From: Streptomyces endocoffeicus
GTDB taxonomy: Bacteria > Actinomycetota > Actinomycetes > Streptomycetales > Streptomycetaceae
NCBI RefSeq assembly: GCF_016741935.1
Contig: NZ_JAERRG010000005.1
Location: 310,001 to 374,000, forward strand
DNA length: 64,000 nt
Reading direction: 5' to 3'
This document shows, in pieces, positions 1 to 8,961 of the stretch. Position numbers and translations under genes: made by a program. The notes under the pieces were generated by a model. It did not search any database. It worked only from the letters and a program-made list of their open reading frames with translations, and had not been told where the DNA came from. The number at the start of each line of letters is the position of its first letter. Within the stretch, counting starts at the first letter, position 1.

Positions 1-110
1 GCCCCGGCAAGACCGAGGTCAAGCGACTGCGGCTGCGCCGTGGTACCCGTGGTCGGGTCCAAAGCGAGCAGCAGAAGCTCCTCAGGAATTGTTCTGCGGC
101 TCCTGCCCAT
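1..110 (-). CDS. GPP34 family phosphoprotein, N-terminal part (gene runs off the left edge)
   Basis: Only the first 36 codons are present. The N-terminus reads MGRSRRTIPEELLLLALDPT and continues into a TTAQPQSLDLGLAG-like segment, which is the characteristic opening of Streptomyces GPP34 (Golgi phosphoprotein 3 family) proteins. The start is set by a GGGGAGG ribosome-binding site just upstream on the minus strand. An ATG four bases further upstream is out of frame. Family members are cytosolic and bind phosphoinositide-like lipids in eukaryotes; the bacterial role is not established. It is divergent from the carboxypeptidase gene across about 255 bp. Confidence 0.8.
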   Translation of the reverse strand, partial: MGRSRRTIPEELLLLALDPTTGTTAQPQSLDLGLAG

Positions 111-365
111 CCATGCCTCCCCGCGTGGATGAATGACAGGGTGACCCCTCTCACATTGGTCTGTCGAGAGTGCCTGGGGGGTTTGGGTGGGAACCAGTAG
201 GTATGTCGTTCTCGTCTAGCAGGTGGGCGGGCACCTGAAGACGCTCTCCGGCTGTGGCGATGCGCGATCGCGTGCCGGACACACAGGACACTGGTAGAGG
301 TTGGGCTGCGGGACGTGACGCCATGGGGCGTACGGCGTCCCGCGACACATATCGAGGAGGCATCG

Positions 366-3029
366 GTGGCGGGCGAGTCCCCCGGCAGGTCGGATCAGCA
401 GAAGTCGTCGGGGGAGACGGCTAGGGGAGAGAGCGATCCGAGGCTCGCGATCTCGCGCGAAGCGGAGGCGGGCCAGGGCTCGACGGCGGTCGCCGTCGTG
501 TCCGACGACCTCCGGTCGGGTTCCGAGGAGCCGGAATCGGCTTCTGACGAGCCCGAGGTGACCTCCCAGGCGAAGGCCGAAGCGGAGGCGGAAGCGGAAC
601 CAGAGGCGCCGGCGGTCGACCGGGGTGAAGCGAAGGTTTCTGGTGTTCGCGATAGTGAACAGGGCGAAGGTTCCGGGTCGTCGGAGGCGAAGGCGGAGCC
701 GGAGGCGGATGCCGGTGCATCGGACGAATCACCCAAGGGGGATGCGGCCGAGCCCGACGCGGAGGCGGAGGCGGAAGCGGACGAGGGCGGTGCGGACGGC
801 GCCGATGACTCCAATGACGCCGATGATTCCAATGACGCTGACGACTCTGATGACGCGGACGCCGACGCGAAGGTTGAGGGTGCGTCCGAGGCGGAGTCGG
901 ATGAGGGCGGCGATGAGTCGTCGAAGTCGTCGGTGGATCGGCGGACGGCTGTCTTCCGTACGGTGACGCCGAAGGGGGACGCGGACGCGAAGGTTGAGGG
1001 TGCGTCCGAAGCCGAGTCGGACGAGGACGGTGACGAGTCCTCGAAGTCGTCGGTGGATCAGCGGACGGCCGTCTTCCGTACGGTGACGCCCAAGGCGGAC
1101 GCCGAGGGCAAGGACAAGAAGGACGAGTCCGAGAAGGGCGAGTCCAAGAAGAAGGAAGAGGCCGAGGCGGACGAGCCCAAGGGCGAGTCCGGTAAGGCCG
1201 CCGCGTCCGACGCGGGCGACGACAACTCCGACAAGCCGATCGACCGCCCGACGGCCGCCTTCGGCGTGCTCCCGGAGAAGCCGGGGAAGGGCGATAAGGG
1301 CGGCAAGGGCGGCAAGAAGGGCGTTGACCAGCCGACCACCGCTTTCAAGGCGGTCGGCCCCCCGGCTGACAGCGAGACGGCCGAGGGCGAGACGGCCGAC
1401 GGCAAGACCGCCGACGGCAAGACCGCCGACGGCAAGACCGCCGACGGCAAGACCGCCGACAGCAAGACCGCCGACAGCAAGACCGCCGACAGCAAGACGG
1501 CCGACAAGGCGTCTGACGCGAAGGCGTCCGACGCCAAGACGTCCGGCAAGAAGCCCGTCGGCGAGTCGGACAACGAGCGGACCAGCAAGTTCATCCCGCT
1601 GCGGTCCCCCGACGACCCGGCCCCGCCGAAGCCCCCGGCCCCGCCCGCCGCGCCGAAGGCCCCCGCGGCCCCGCCCGCGGCGGTCCCCGAGGCCGAGCGG
1701 ACCAAGCAGCAGCCGCTGCCGCCGCTGGCCCCGGACGGCAAGCAGCCCGCGCCGCTCGACCTGCTGGCGCAGCTGACCAATACGCCGCCCAAGCCCGAGA
1801 CGCCGCTGCGGACGGCGGTCCGCCGGGTCAAGATCTGGACACCGCTGGCCGTGCTGCTGGTGATCATCCTGGGGGTTGCCCAGGCGATGCGGCCGCTGCC
1901 GGATCCGTCGCTGAAGCTCACCTCGGACGCCGCCTACCGCTTCGGCGGCGGCGCGCTCTCCATGCCGTGGCCCGACCAGGGCCAGTCGGCCGCCGAGGTC
2001 GAGGGCGTGGGCAGCCTGGGCACCTCCGGTGAGCAGAAGCCCGTGCCGATCGCCAGTGTCACCAAGGTCATGACGGCCTATGTGGTGCTCAAGGACCATC
2101 CGCTGAAGGGCGACGCGGAGGGTCCGAAGATCAAGATCGACGCGCAGGCGGCCGAGGAGGCGAAGTCCGCCGACGAGTCGCGGGCGGAGGTCAAGGAGGG
2201 GCAGAGCTTCACCCAGCATCAGCTGCTCCAGCTGCTGCTGATCAACTCCAGCAACAACATCGCCCGGCTGCTCGCCCGCTGGGACGCCGGATCGCTCGAC
2301 GCGTTCGTGAAGAAGATGAACGACGCGGCCGAGAGCCTGGGGATGAAGCACACCACCTACACCGACCCCAGCGGTCTGAAGGAGTCCACCAAGTCCACCG
2401 CGGCCGACCAGCTGAAGCTGGCCAAGGCGGCGATGCAGTCCGACGCCTTCCGGGCGGTCGTGGCCACGCCCAACACGGATATCCCGGGGCTCGGCGACCG
2501 TATCTACAACAACAACAATCTGCTGGTGAAGCCGGGTGTGATCGGTATCAAGACCGGTTCTTCCACCCCGGCCGGCGGTGCGCTGATGTGGGGCGCCGTG
2601 CGGACGATCGACGGCAAGAAGCAGCGGATCCTCGGTGTGGTCCTCGAGCAGCGCGCGACCACCACGCTGGACGCCAGCCTCCAGCTCGCGCAGACCAACA
2701 GCTACAAGCTGATCACCGCCGCGCAGGACGCCCTCACCGCGGCCACCGTCATCAAGAAGGGCGATGTCGTCGGCCAGGTGGACGACGGTCTCGGCGGCAC
2801 CACGCCGGTCGTCGCCACCAAGGATCTGAAGGCGGTCGGCTGGTCCGGTCTGACGGTCGACATCAAGATCGGCGACGGCGGTAAGACGGTGCCGCACTCG
2901 GCCAAGGCGGGCACGGTCGTCGGCGAGGTGACCGTGGGCACGGGCCCCGGACAGCTCAAGGCGCCGGTGGCTCTTCAGAGTGATCTGTCCGAGCCGTCGT
3001 TCGGCGCGAAACTGACCCGTATCGGCTGA
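366..3029 (+). CDS. Serine-type D-Ala-D-Ala carboxypeptidase (peptidase S11, DacA-like) with long acidic repetitive N-terminal tail
   Basis: It trims the terminal D-Ala from peptidoglycan stem peptides outside the membrane. The GTG at 366 is chosen over an upstream ATG at 315 because GAGGAGG lies six bases before it. Product 887 residues. Residues 1 to about 470 are low-complexity, Glu/Asp/Ala/Lys-rich and presumably cytoplasmic. One transmembrane helix lies at about 490-509. The catalytic domain follows with S564-x-x-K567, S628-S629-N630 and K729-T-G, all three active-site motifs intact. Typical S11 enzymes are 380-450 residues, so the tail doubles the protein. The tail holds two 40-residue repeats, a TAD(G/S)K pentapeptide array and four D-x-x-T-x-x-F motifs at about T194, T234, T296 and T324. 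A perfect hairpin follows the gene. Confidence 0.9.
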   Translation: MAGESPGRSDQQKSSGETARGESDPRLAISREAEAGQGSTAVAVVSDDLRSGSEEPESASDEPEVTSQAKAEAEAEAEPEAPAVDRGEAKVSGVRDSEQGEGSGSSEAKAEPEADAGASDESPKGDAAEPDAEAEAEADEGGADGADDSNDADDSNDADDSDDADADAKVEGASEAESDEGGDESSKSSVDRRTAVFRTVTPKGDADAKVEGASEAESDEDGDESSKSSVDQRTAVFRTVTPKADAEGKDKKDESEKGESKKKEEAEADEPKGESGKAAASDAGDDNSDKPIDRPTAAFGVLPEKPGKGDKGGKGGKKGVDQPTTAFKAVGPPADSETAEGETADGKTADGKTADGKTADGKTADSKTADSKTADSKTADKASDAKASDAKTSGKKPVGESDNERTSKFIPLRSPDDPAPPKPPAPPAAPKAPAAPPAAVPEAERTKQQPLPPLAPDGKQPAPLDLLAQLTNTPPKPETPLRTAVRRVKIWTPLAVLLVIILGVAQAMRPLPDPSLKLTSDAAYRFGGGALSMPWPDQGQSAAEVEGVGSLGTSGEQKPVPIASVTKVMTAYVVLKDHPLKGDAEGPKIKIDAQAAEEAKSADESRAEVKEGQSFTQHQLLQLLLINSSNNIARLLARWDAGSLDAFVKKMNDAAESLGMKHTTYTDPSGLKESTKSTAADQLKLAKAAMQSDAFRAVVATPNTDIPGLGDRIYNNNNLLVKPGVIGIKTGSSTPAGGALMWGAVRTIDGKKQRILGVVLEQRATTTLDASLQLAQTNSYKLITAAQDALTAATVIKKGDVVGQVDDGLGGTTPVVATKDLKAVGWSGLTVDIKIGDGGKTVPHSAKAGTVVGEVTVGTGPGQLKAPVALQSDLSEPSFGAKLTRIG
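864..1095. repeat. 120-bp direct repeat inside the carboxypeptidase gene
   Basis: Two near-identical in-frame copies begin at 864 and 984. Each encodes a 40-residue block starting DAKVEGASEAESDE and ending with the D-x-x-T-A-V-F-R-T-V-T-P-K motif. The copies differ at a few codons (for example VDRRT versus VDQRT), so the duplication is not brand new. Confidence 0.9.
1377..1507. repeat. 15-bp tandem repeat encoding TAD(G/S)K pentapeptides
   Basis: About eight tandem 15-bp units, first four TADGK-type then three TADSK-type, in frame within the disordered cytoplasmic tail of the carboxypeptidase. The Gly-to-Ser blocks show stepwise expansion of subunits. Confidence 0.9.
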
Positions 3030-3067
3030 CCCGAGAGGGAAGTGGCATAGAGGGGACGAGAGGAAGC

Positions 3068-3094
3068 GGCCCCGGCGCGAAACGCGCCGGGGCC
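3068..3094. terminator. Hairpin terminator after the carboxypeptidase gene
   Basis: Perfect 12-bp GC stem GGCCCCGGCGCG with AAA loop and its complement, 39 bp after the stop codon. There is no T-tract, which is usual for Streptomyces terminators. Confidence 0.7.
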
Positions 3095-3228
3095 CGAGCC
3101 GGATCGGGGCCGCCCGAGCGTGCTAGCGTCGATGGGTCCCCGGCCTGGACCCACCGCGGAACCGGAGTGATCCGGTGCGGGGTTGAGGACGATGGGGCAG
3201 ACCTCGGGGGAAGACGGGGAGAGCCGCA

Positions 3229-5136
3229 GTGACCACCGTGGATCCGACACGGGCCGATGAAAGCGGGAGCTCGGAGGAGAGCACCGCCGCACGAATACGC
3301 GTACCCACACAGCGCTGGCCCGCCGAGCCGACCGGCCCGGCAGAGGCGGAGGCGGAGCGCGAGAGCGGCCGGGCCGCTTCGGGCGGGCTGCTCCAGCGTG
3401 CCAGAACGGCGGCCCTGCGCCATCCGGTTCTGACCGCCCTGGCCGCCGCCGCGCTGCTGCATCTGGTGTGGGTGGCGCTGATCGCGAACAGCGGCGGTGA
3501 CCTCGCCGCGCAGGACGCCTGGGCGGAGTTCGCCCTCCAGCACCCGGACCTGGCGTACAACCTGGCCTGGTACGGCGGGATGCACCCGGTCTCGTACAGC
3601 GTTATCTCGCCATATCTGATGGCGGTCCTCGGGGTCCGCTCGACGATGATGATCGCGGGGACGCTGTCCGCCGGGCTGCTCGCGTTGCTGCTGGTGCGCA
3701 GCCGTGCCGTACGGCGGCCGATGTGGCCCGCCATGTACGGCGCGTTCGCGCTGACCTGCAACGCCATCTCGGGTCGGGTGACCTTCGGGCTCGGCGCGAT
3801 GTTCGGGCTCGCGGCCGTCGCTGTGATCTTCGCCTGGCCCCGGCGGTGGCGCTCCCGGCGCTGGCACCACAAGACCGGACGGTTCGTCCTGGCCGCCGTG
3901 CTGTCGGCGCTGGCGACCATGTCCAGTCCGGTGGCCGGTCTGTTCGTGGGCGTCGTGGCCGCCGGGCTGTGGCTGACCAAGCGGCGCCCCGCCGCGTACG
4001 CGCTCGGGATCACCCCGGCCGTGGTGGTCGGCCTGTCGGCGTGGCTGTTCCCCTTCTCCGGTGAGCAGCCGATGGGCATCGGGTCGGTGATCCTGCCGTT
4101 CATCGCCGGTGCCGCCACGCTGATGTGTGTGCCGCGCACCTGGTCGACGGTGCGGGTCGGGGCCGGGCTCTACTGTCTGGGAGTGGTGCTCACCTGGGCG
4201 ATTCCCTCCCAGATCGGCACCAATATCTCCCGGCTCGGCATGATCTTCGGCGGTGTGGTGCTGATCGCCGCGCTGCCCGCGGTGCGCAGGCCACCGCGCG
4301 CCGAGCTGCGCACGACGCGCGCGGGCCGCCGCTGGACCGTTCTGGTGCTGGCGCTCGCGACCGTCACGGTGTGGCAGGGGGTCAAGACCGCCGACGATGT
4401 GATCCACACCGCTCCCTCGGCGTCCTGGGCCCGTGAGCTGGCGCCGCTGGTCGACCGGCTCAAGCGGGAGCAGGCCGACCGGGGCCGGGTTGAGGTGGTT
4501 CCGGTGCGCAGCCACCGCGAGTCCTCCGCGCTCGCCCCGTACGTCAATCTGGCGCGCGGCTGGAACCGCCAGCGCGATCTGGACCGGAACCCGATCTTCT
4601 ACGGCGAGGACACCCTCACCCCGGTCACGTACCACGAATGGCTCAAGCGCTGGGCGGTGCACTTTGTGGTGCTGCCCGCGGACGACCCGGACACCGCGGC
4701 GGAGAAGGAGTCCGAGCTGCTGGACACCGAGCCGCCGTATCTGCGCCAGGTCTGGTCGGACGAGAACTGGAAGCTGTACGAGGTCAAGGACCCGACGCAG
4801 ATCGCCGACCCGCCCGCCACCGTGCGGCGCGCGGGCGCCGACCAGCTGGTGCTGTCGGTCCAGGCCAAGGGCCCGGTGCTCATCCGCATCCCGTACTCGC
4901 CGTGGCTGGGCCTGGTGGACAAGGACGGGCACAGCGTCCGGGCCCCGAAGGGGGAGGACGACCGGCTGCCGATCAACCGCGAGGGCTGCCTCACCAAGCA
5001 GACCGAGGGCGGGGAAGAGGGCCAGCCGGAGGACGAGTGGACGGTGCTGCACGCCCCCCGGCCCGGCATCTACCGCATAACGGGCAAGTACCAGCTGCCG
5101 CGCGGCACGCCCTGCCCGGACGAGATGGCGCCCTGA
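3229..5136 (+). CDS. Large polytopic membrane protein, unknown function (possible glycosyltransferase-like)
   Basis: Product 635 residues with a GTG start preceded by GGGGAGAG. The N-terminal 60 residues are polar and Ser/Glu-rich. About ten hydrophobic helices fill residues 65-400, starting with HPVLTALAAAALLHLVWVAL and an extracytoplasmic segment containing QHPDLAYNLAWYGGMHP. A C-terminal soluble domain of about 230 residues follows. The architecture recalls dolichol-phosphate-sugar-dependent glycosyltransferases (GT-C) or PMT-like proteins, but I see no diagnostic catalytic motif. It follows the carboxypeptidase gene in the same direction after a terminator, so a cell-envelope role is a reasonable inference only. 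Confidence 0.7.
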   Translation: MTTVDPTRADESGSSEESTAARIRVPTQRWPAEPTGPAEAEAERESGRAASGGLLQRARTAALRHPVLTALAAAALLHLVWVALIANSGGDLAAQDAWAEFALQHPDLAYNLAWYGGMHPVSYSVISPYLMAVLGVRSTMMIAGTLSAGLLALLLVRSRAVRRPMWPAMYGAFALTCNAISGRVTFGLGAMFGLAAVAVIFAWPRRWRSRRWHHKTGRFVLAAVLSALATMSSPVAGLFVGVVAAGLWLTKRRPAAYALGITPAVVVGLSAWLFPFSGEQPMGIGSVILPFIAGAATLMCVPRTWSTVRVGAGLYCLGVVLTWAIPSQIGTNISRLGMIFGGVVLIAALPAVRRPPRAELRTTRAGRRWTVLVLALATVTVWQGVKTADDVIHTAPSASWARELAPLVDRLKREQADRGRVEVVPVRSHRESSALAPYVNLARGWNRQRDLDRNPIFYGEDTLTPVTYHEWLKRWAVHFVVLPADDPDTAAEKESELLDTEPPYLRQVWSDENWKLYEVKDPTQIADPPATVRRAGADQLVLSVQAKGPVLIRIPYSPWLGLVDKDGHSVRAPKGEDDRLPINREGCLTKQTEGGEEGQPEDEWTVLHAPRPGIYRITGKYQLPRGTPCPDEMAP

Positions 5137-5145
5137 ACCCGGCCG

Positions 5146-5178
5146 GTGGCTGACCGGATTCCCGGCCCGGTCAGCCGC
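5146..5178. terminator. Bidirectional hairpin between convergent genes
   Basis: GTGGCTGACCGG pairs with CCGGTCAGCCGC (one mismatch) around a 9-nt loop. It sits between the stop codons of the rightward membrane protein and the leftward solute-binding protein and could end both transcripts. Confidence 0.6.
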
Positions 5179-5257
5179 GGCCCGGTTTTCTGTCAGCCGC
5201 GGCCCGGTTTCCGGTCAGCCGCGGCCCGGCTTCCCGAGCCGGGTCAGCCGCAGACCG
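5170..5257. repeat. 22-bp tandem repeat that includes a stop codon
   Basis: Copies of GTCAGCCGCGGCCCGG start at 5170, 5192 and 5214, and a diverged copy at 5243 carries the TGA stop (plus-strand TCA at 5244) of the solute-binding protein gene. The array looks like repeated duplication of the gene's 3' end. Confidence 0.8.
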
Positions 5258-6530
5258 TCGACAGCCAGGGCTGGTCGGGGGTGTCGCGCAGGCTCTGGCG
5301 GATCCTCTCCAGGCTGCGCAGCAGCCCGTCCGGCGGCTTGCTGGTGTCGCTGAGGTAGGCCAGCGCGGCGCGCTGGAAGGCCACCCGCATCCGCGTGGGC
5401 ATGGCGTCGGAGGCGTCCAGGCACAGCGAGGTCGAGTCCCGGAGCGTCTTCGCGATGCTCCGGCCCACGGCGTCGTGGCCCTGGGCGTCCAGCTGGACGT
5501 CGCGGTTGGCGAAGAACGGGTGGGTGCTGCTGTCTGCGGTCTTCTCGCCCCACGCCCGCTGGGCGTCGGCCGAGATCAGATAGCGCATCAGCTCCTGGGC
5601 CTGCGGGGTGTCGCGGAACATCGCGGCGAAGTCGCCGGACACCTCCCGGGCGGTGGACCGCTGGTCGGTGTCGGGGAGGAGCCCGGGGGAGAAGGCGAAG
5701 GTCACCTTGGCGGGGTCGGGATAGCCGCCGCGGATGAACGACCCCTGGTGCTCGAGCGCGCACGGCGGGTCCGTGCCGAACAGCTTCGTGCCCGCCTCGC
5801 GGAAGTCCGTGATCAGCGCGGTGCGCGCGGTGTCCTTGCCGAAGAGCGAGCCCCAGCTCTGCCAGGCCCGCTCCACCCGGGGGTCCGTCCACGGCAGCCC
5901 GCCGGTGGCCCAGTCCTGGTAGACGGATCGGCCCTGCTGCTGGAGGAGCAGATCCTCGATCCAGTCGGTGCCGGGCCAGCCGGAGGCCGCGTCGTCCCCC
6001 ATGCCGACGCACCACTGGCGGCCGTCGGCGGCGAGGGCGGGCAGGGTGCTCGGGCGGCGGTCGCGGTCGTACCACACGATGCTCTTCAGATCGGCCTTGA
6101 CCGCGATCCCGTACACCGGCCCCTTGGCGCTCAGCCGGGGCTTCCAGAGCTTTCCGTAGGCCGTGCGCTCCCGGCTCGGGATCACTCCGTCCAGCGGGGT
6201 CAGCTGGCGCTGGCGGGCGTACGCGGCCAGCTCGCCCGTGCTGGGCAGCACGGCGATATCGGGCGGAGTCCCGGAGGCCACCTCCGAGGACAGCACCTCG
6301 CGCAGCGCGGTGGTGCCCTGATAGTCCACATGGATGCCGGTGCGCCGGGTGAACGTGTCCAGCAGGGCCCGGAACGCCTCGCCCTCGTCGCGGGTCCATG
6401 ACGCGAGCACGGTGACACTGCCGCGCGACTGCCAGCCGCTCGTATCCCCCGCGCCCACGACACACAGCAGCACCATCCACAGCCCGAGGACCGTGGCCGT
6501 GGCGTGTCCGGACCGCTTCGCCGCGCTCAT
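5244..6530 (-). CDS. Extracellular solute-binding protein (ABC family 1-like), last gene of the PknG-like operon
   Basis: Product 428 residues. The start ATG overlaps the stop of the upstream gene (ATGA). The hydrophobic stretch at residues 12-27 (TVLGLWMVLLCVVGAG) is a signal peptide or anchor; the Cys inside it does not fit a good lipobox. The mature part has the family-1 sugar-binding layout: VTVLASWTRDEGEAFRALLD at the start, the GTPPDIAVLPS segment and TDPRVERAWQSWGSLFGKD. No permease or ATPase gene is nearby, so it is an orphan binding protein. Co-transcription with a kinase and a membrane protein suggests a ligand sensor rather than an importer, as GlnH does for PknG in mycobacteria (analogy, different SBP family). 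Confidence 0.85.
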   Translation of the reverse strand: MSAAKRSGHATATVLGLWMVLLCVVGAGDTSGWQSRGSVTVLASWTRDEGEAFRALLDTFTRRTGIHVDYQGTTALREVLSSEVASGTPPDIAVLPSTGELAAYARQRQLTPLDGVIPSRERTAYGKLWKPRLSAKGPVYGIAVKADLKSIVWYDRDRRPSTLPALAADGRQWCVGMGDDAASGWPGTDWIEDLLLQQQGRSVYQDWATGGLPWTDPRVERAWQSWGSLFGKDTARTALITDFREAGTKLFGTDPPCALEHQGSFIRGGYPDPAKVTFAFSPGLLPDTDQRSTAREVSGDFAAMFRDTPQAQELMRYLISADAQRAWGEKTADSSTHPFFANRDVQLDAQGHDAVGRSIAKTLRDSTSLCLDASDAMPTRMRVAFQRAALAYLSDTSKPPDGLLRSLERIRQSLRDTPDQPWLSTVCG

Positions 6531-7459
6531 CGGGGCTGGAACCGGTACTCGTCGATACGCGGCTGGAGACCCACCAGGATCAGGGCGGCCAGCACGGCGC
6601 CGCCCACGGGTATCCAGCCGACCGCACCGGCCTGCCAATGCGCGTTCCGCATCGTCCTCGCGACCTCCCTGGCGGTGGGGCCGCCGGTGCGGCCGATGTC
6701 CGATTGGGTCAGGCTGGCCCGGGCCGACTCCAGCCGGTCCTGGGTCTGGTACGTGAACACCGCCAGCGGCAGCAGGGCGACGAGCAGTGCGGTGGCCGCC
6801 GCCAGCCAGGGATTGACCAGCCGCCGGAAGCGGTGCCGCAGAAAGCGCTGGGTGTGGACCAGCAGCGCCGCCAGCGTGAGGAACAGCCCCGGCACCAGCA
6901 GCCACCAGGCGAACGTCAGCAGCCAGCCGAACGAGGTCTGGTCGTCGAGCACACCGAACTGCCGCTGCTGCACCGCTCTCAGACGGTCGAGGAGACCGCT
7001 GTGGTCGTGCCGCAGGATGGAATCGGCGTACCGCAGGTAGGCATCCCTGAGCGTCGGGTTCTCGCGGTTCGCGTATGCCTGCTCGACGGTGCCGTCATAG
7101 GACGTCACCAGTGCCGCCGAGGTGCGCAGGGCCCCGCGCGCCGACTCGCCCCCGATGGTGCTCTTGGACACCTGGGTCAGGCTCTGCTTGGCCGTCGACA
7201 GCTTGTCGCGGTACTCCTCGCTGAGCCCCTCGAACTCCGCCGTGGGGCTCGAGATGCTGCGCCGCGCCTCGTCGTACGAGGCGTTGAGCGCGTCGATCGC
7301 GGCGGCCACCTGCAGTATCGCCGGGGTGGACCGGTCGGTCACCGCCTTGGAGTTGCGGCTGACGCCGTAGTACGCGGCCAGCAGCGTGGCCACGGCCACC
7401 GCGGTGACCACGAGCAGGGCGGTCAGCCGGCGCACCAGCAAGGCCCGGGTGGCGCTCAT
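6527..7459 (-). CDS. Four-helix integral membrane protein, GlnX-like sensor candidate
   Basis: Product 310 residues, overlapping both neighbours by ATGA. A transmembrane helix at about 10-30 (LTALLVVTAVAVATLLAAYYG) is followed by a roughly 140-residue helical extracytoplasmic region resembling a four-helix-bundle ligand sensor, then helices at about 178-203, 220-240 and 280-300. There is no HAMP, kinase or methyl-acceptor domain. Topology and operon position match mycobacterial GlnX, which couples an external binding protein to PknG. No sequence orthology can be claimed from reading alone. Likely partner: the solute-binding protein outside and the kinase inside. Confidence 0.7.
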   Translation of the reverse strand: MSATRALLVRRLTALLVVTAVAVATLLAAYYGVSRNSKAVTDRSTPAILQVAAAIDALNASYDEARRSISSPTAEFEGLSEEYRDKLSTAKQSLTQVSKSTIGGESARGALRTSAALVTSYDGTVEQAYANRENPTLRDAYLRYADSILRHDHSGLLDRLRAVQQRQFGVLDDQTSFGWLLTFAWWLLVPGLFLTLAALLVHTQRFLRHRFRRLVNPWLAAATALLVALLPLAVFTYQTQDRLESARASLTQSDIGRTGGPTAREVARTMRNAHWQAGAVGWIPVGGAVLAALILVGLQPRIDEYRFQPR

Positions 7460-8949
7460 TTCGCGCCGCCCGCTCGACCCGATTCGCCCGGTTCACCGTT
7501 CAGGGGGGCGTTGCACTGCTGGCAGAACCCGGCGGTGGCGGGCGACCGGCGCCCGCAGGCCGGGCAGAGGACATCGTCGGCGGGCGGCGCGGCGGGCTCC
7601 GGGCGCTCCACCCCCATGAAGGGGGCGCTCTCCTCCGACACGACGATCACCGAGTTGAGGTCCAGCGGCCGGATGGGCTCGCGGATCCGCACCTCGCCGG
7701 TGGCCGCGTCCACGACGTGGACCAGCCCGCTCAGCCGGGCCAGCATCTTCTCGCTGCCCAGCTGATGGGCCAGCTGGACCGCGCGCCCCCACTGGCGGCG
7801 GGCCCGCTCCCGGTCACCCGCCTCGTACGCGTCGCAGCCCGCGGTGATCGCGTGACCCAGCTCGGAGTCGGCGTCGTAGTGGGCCAGCCGGGGGTCGATA
7901 CGGGACGACAGCAGCACATCGTCCGTCCACTGGACCAGCACCGACTCCGGCTCGGGCGGCGGCAGCGCGGTGTCGCCCTCCACCGTCAGCTCCACGGCGG
8001 CCAGCTCCACGTCCTCGCCCATCGGATCGCGCCGCGGATCGGCGAGCACGGACACCTGGTACTCGCGGGTCTCGTCGCCCCACGCGCTGGTGGTCCACTC
8101 CCAGGTGCGCTCATCGGGGCGGACGCCCTCGTCGGTGAGGTCCGCCCGGGTGGGATGCACCTGCTTGACGAAGCCGACCCGGCTGCCCGCCCGGGTGCGG
8201 ATCCGGATCCGCACCCCGGCCAGCGCCTTGGCCATCGAGGCGGAGACCATCTCCTCGAACTCGGTGGCCAGCGCGGAGTCCTTCAGGACCGCGTCGGCCC
8301 TGCCGTGCAGCCGGTGGGCGATCCGCTTCAGCTCGGTGGCGTCCCAGCCGTCGCCGATCCCGCGGGCGTCACAGGTGAAATGCGGGGAGCAGGCGTCCAG
8401 CACCTGGTCCAGATAGCCGGGCGGGTCGTGTTCGTTGCGGCCGTCGGTGAGCAGCAGGGTGTGCCGGATCGCGGCGGGCTGCCGCAGATGGAGCCGCCGG
8501 GCGAGGTCCAGCCAGGAGCCGATCGCGGTGCCGCCGATCGTGGGCAGCCGGGCGGCAACCCGGGCGGCGGCGGCCTTGGTGTCCGGCCCCGCCACCGCCA
8601 TGCCACCGGTGAACGGATAGACCACCTGGGCCTGTTCGGTGCCCTCGATGATCGCGAAGCGGGTGCCGTCGCGCAGTATGCCGACCGCGGTGGCGGTGGC
8701 CCGCCGCGCCGCCGCGATCTTCGTCGGCGGCCAGCTCATCGACATCGAGCAGTCGATGACGATGACCTCCGACGTGGCGGTACGAGCCGCCGCCGGGCCC
8801 AGACCGCGGGCCCGCACGCTGACGATGGCGTGCATCTCGGTGCGGCCCGCGGAGGCGGGCAGGTACTTGTTCTGGTGCACCCGCAGGGTGAGGGCCGGGC
8901 CCCCGTCCGCGCCCGCTGGGCCGTACTGCCTTCTGTGGTCCTCACTCAT
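7456..8949 (-). CDS. VWA-domain protein with C-terminal zinc ribbon
   Basis: Product 497 residues. A von Willebrand A fold starts at about residue 58 with EVIVIDCSMSMS, a complete D66-x-S68-x-S70 MIDAS metal site. IGGTAIGSWLDLA and HTLLLTDGRNEHD supply the later MIDAS elements. The C-terminus carries CPACGRRSPATAGFCQQC, a C-x2-C/C-x2-C zinc ribbon like those of the kinase encoded next door. There is no signal peptide, so it is cytosolic. It starts 12 bp after the kinase stop and overlaps the membrane protein start by ATGA. It probably acts as an adaptor or substrate within the kinase module. Confidence 0.85.
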   Translation of the reverse strand: MSEDHRRQYGPAGADGGPALTLRVHQNKYLPASAGRTEMHAIVSVRARGLGPAAARTATSEVIVIDCSMSMSWPPTKIAAARRATATAVGILRDGTRFAIIEGTEQAQVVYPFTGGMAVAGPDTKAAAARVAARLPTIGGTAIGSWLDLARRLHLRQPAAIRHTLLLTDGRNEHDPPGYLDQVLDACSPHFTCDARGIGDGWDATELKRIAHRLHGRADAVLKDSALATEFEEMVSASMAKALAGVRIRIRTRAGSRVGFVKQVHPTRADLTDEGVRPDERTWEWTTSAWGDETREYQVSVLADPRRDPMGEDVELAAVELTVEGDTALPPPEPESVLVQWTDDVLLSSRIDPRLAHYDADSELGHAITAGCDAYEAGDRERARRQWGRAVQLAHQLGSEKMLARLSGLVHVVDAATGEVRIREPIRPLDLNSVIVVSEESAPFMGVERPEPAAPPADDVLCPACGRRSPATAGFCQQCNAPLNGEPGESGRAGGAK

Positions 8950-8961
8950 CTGATCCCCCTG

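Noticed and set aside
729..5052. Very long open frames opposite the carboxypeptidase and membrane protein genes (about 700 codons each)
   Set aside because: They are antisense shadows produced by high third-position GC; composition is Arg/Gly/Pro-rich without domains, and the plus-strand genes have clear motifs and ribosome-binding sites.
5244..7459. An ABC sugar transporter operon
   Set aside because: Only a binding protein is present; the neighbouring membrane protein has no EAA loop and there is no ATPase gene.
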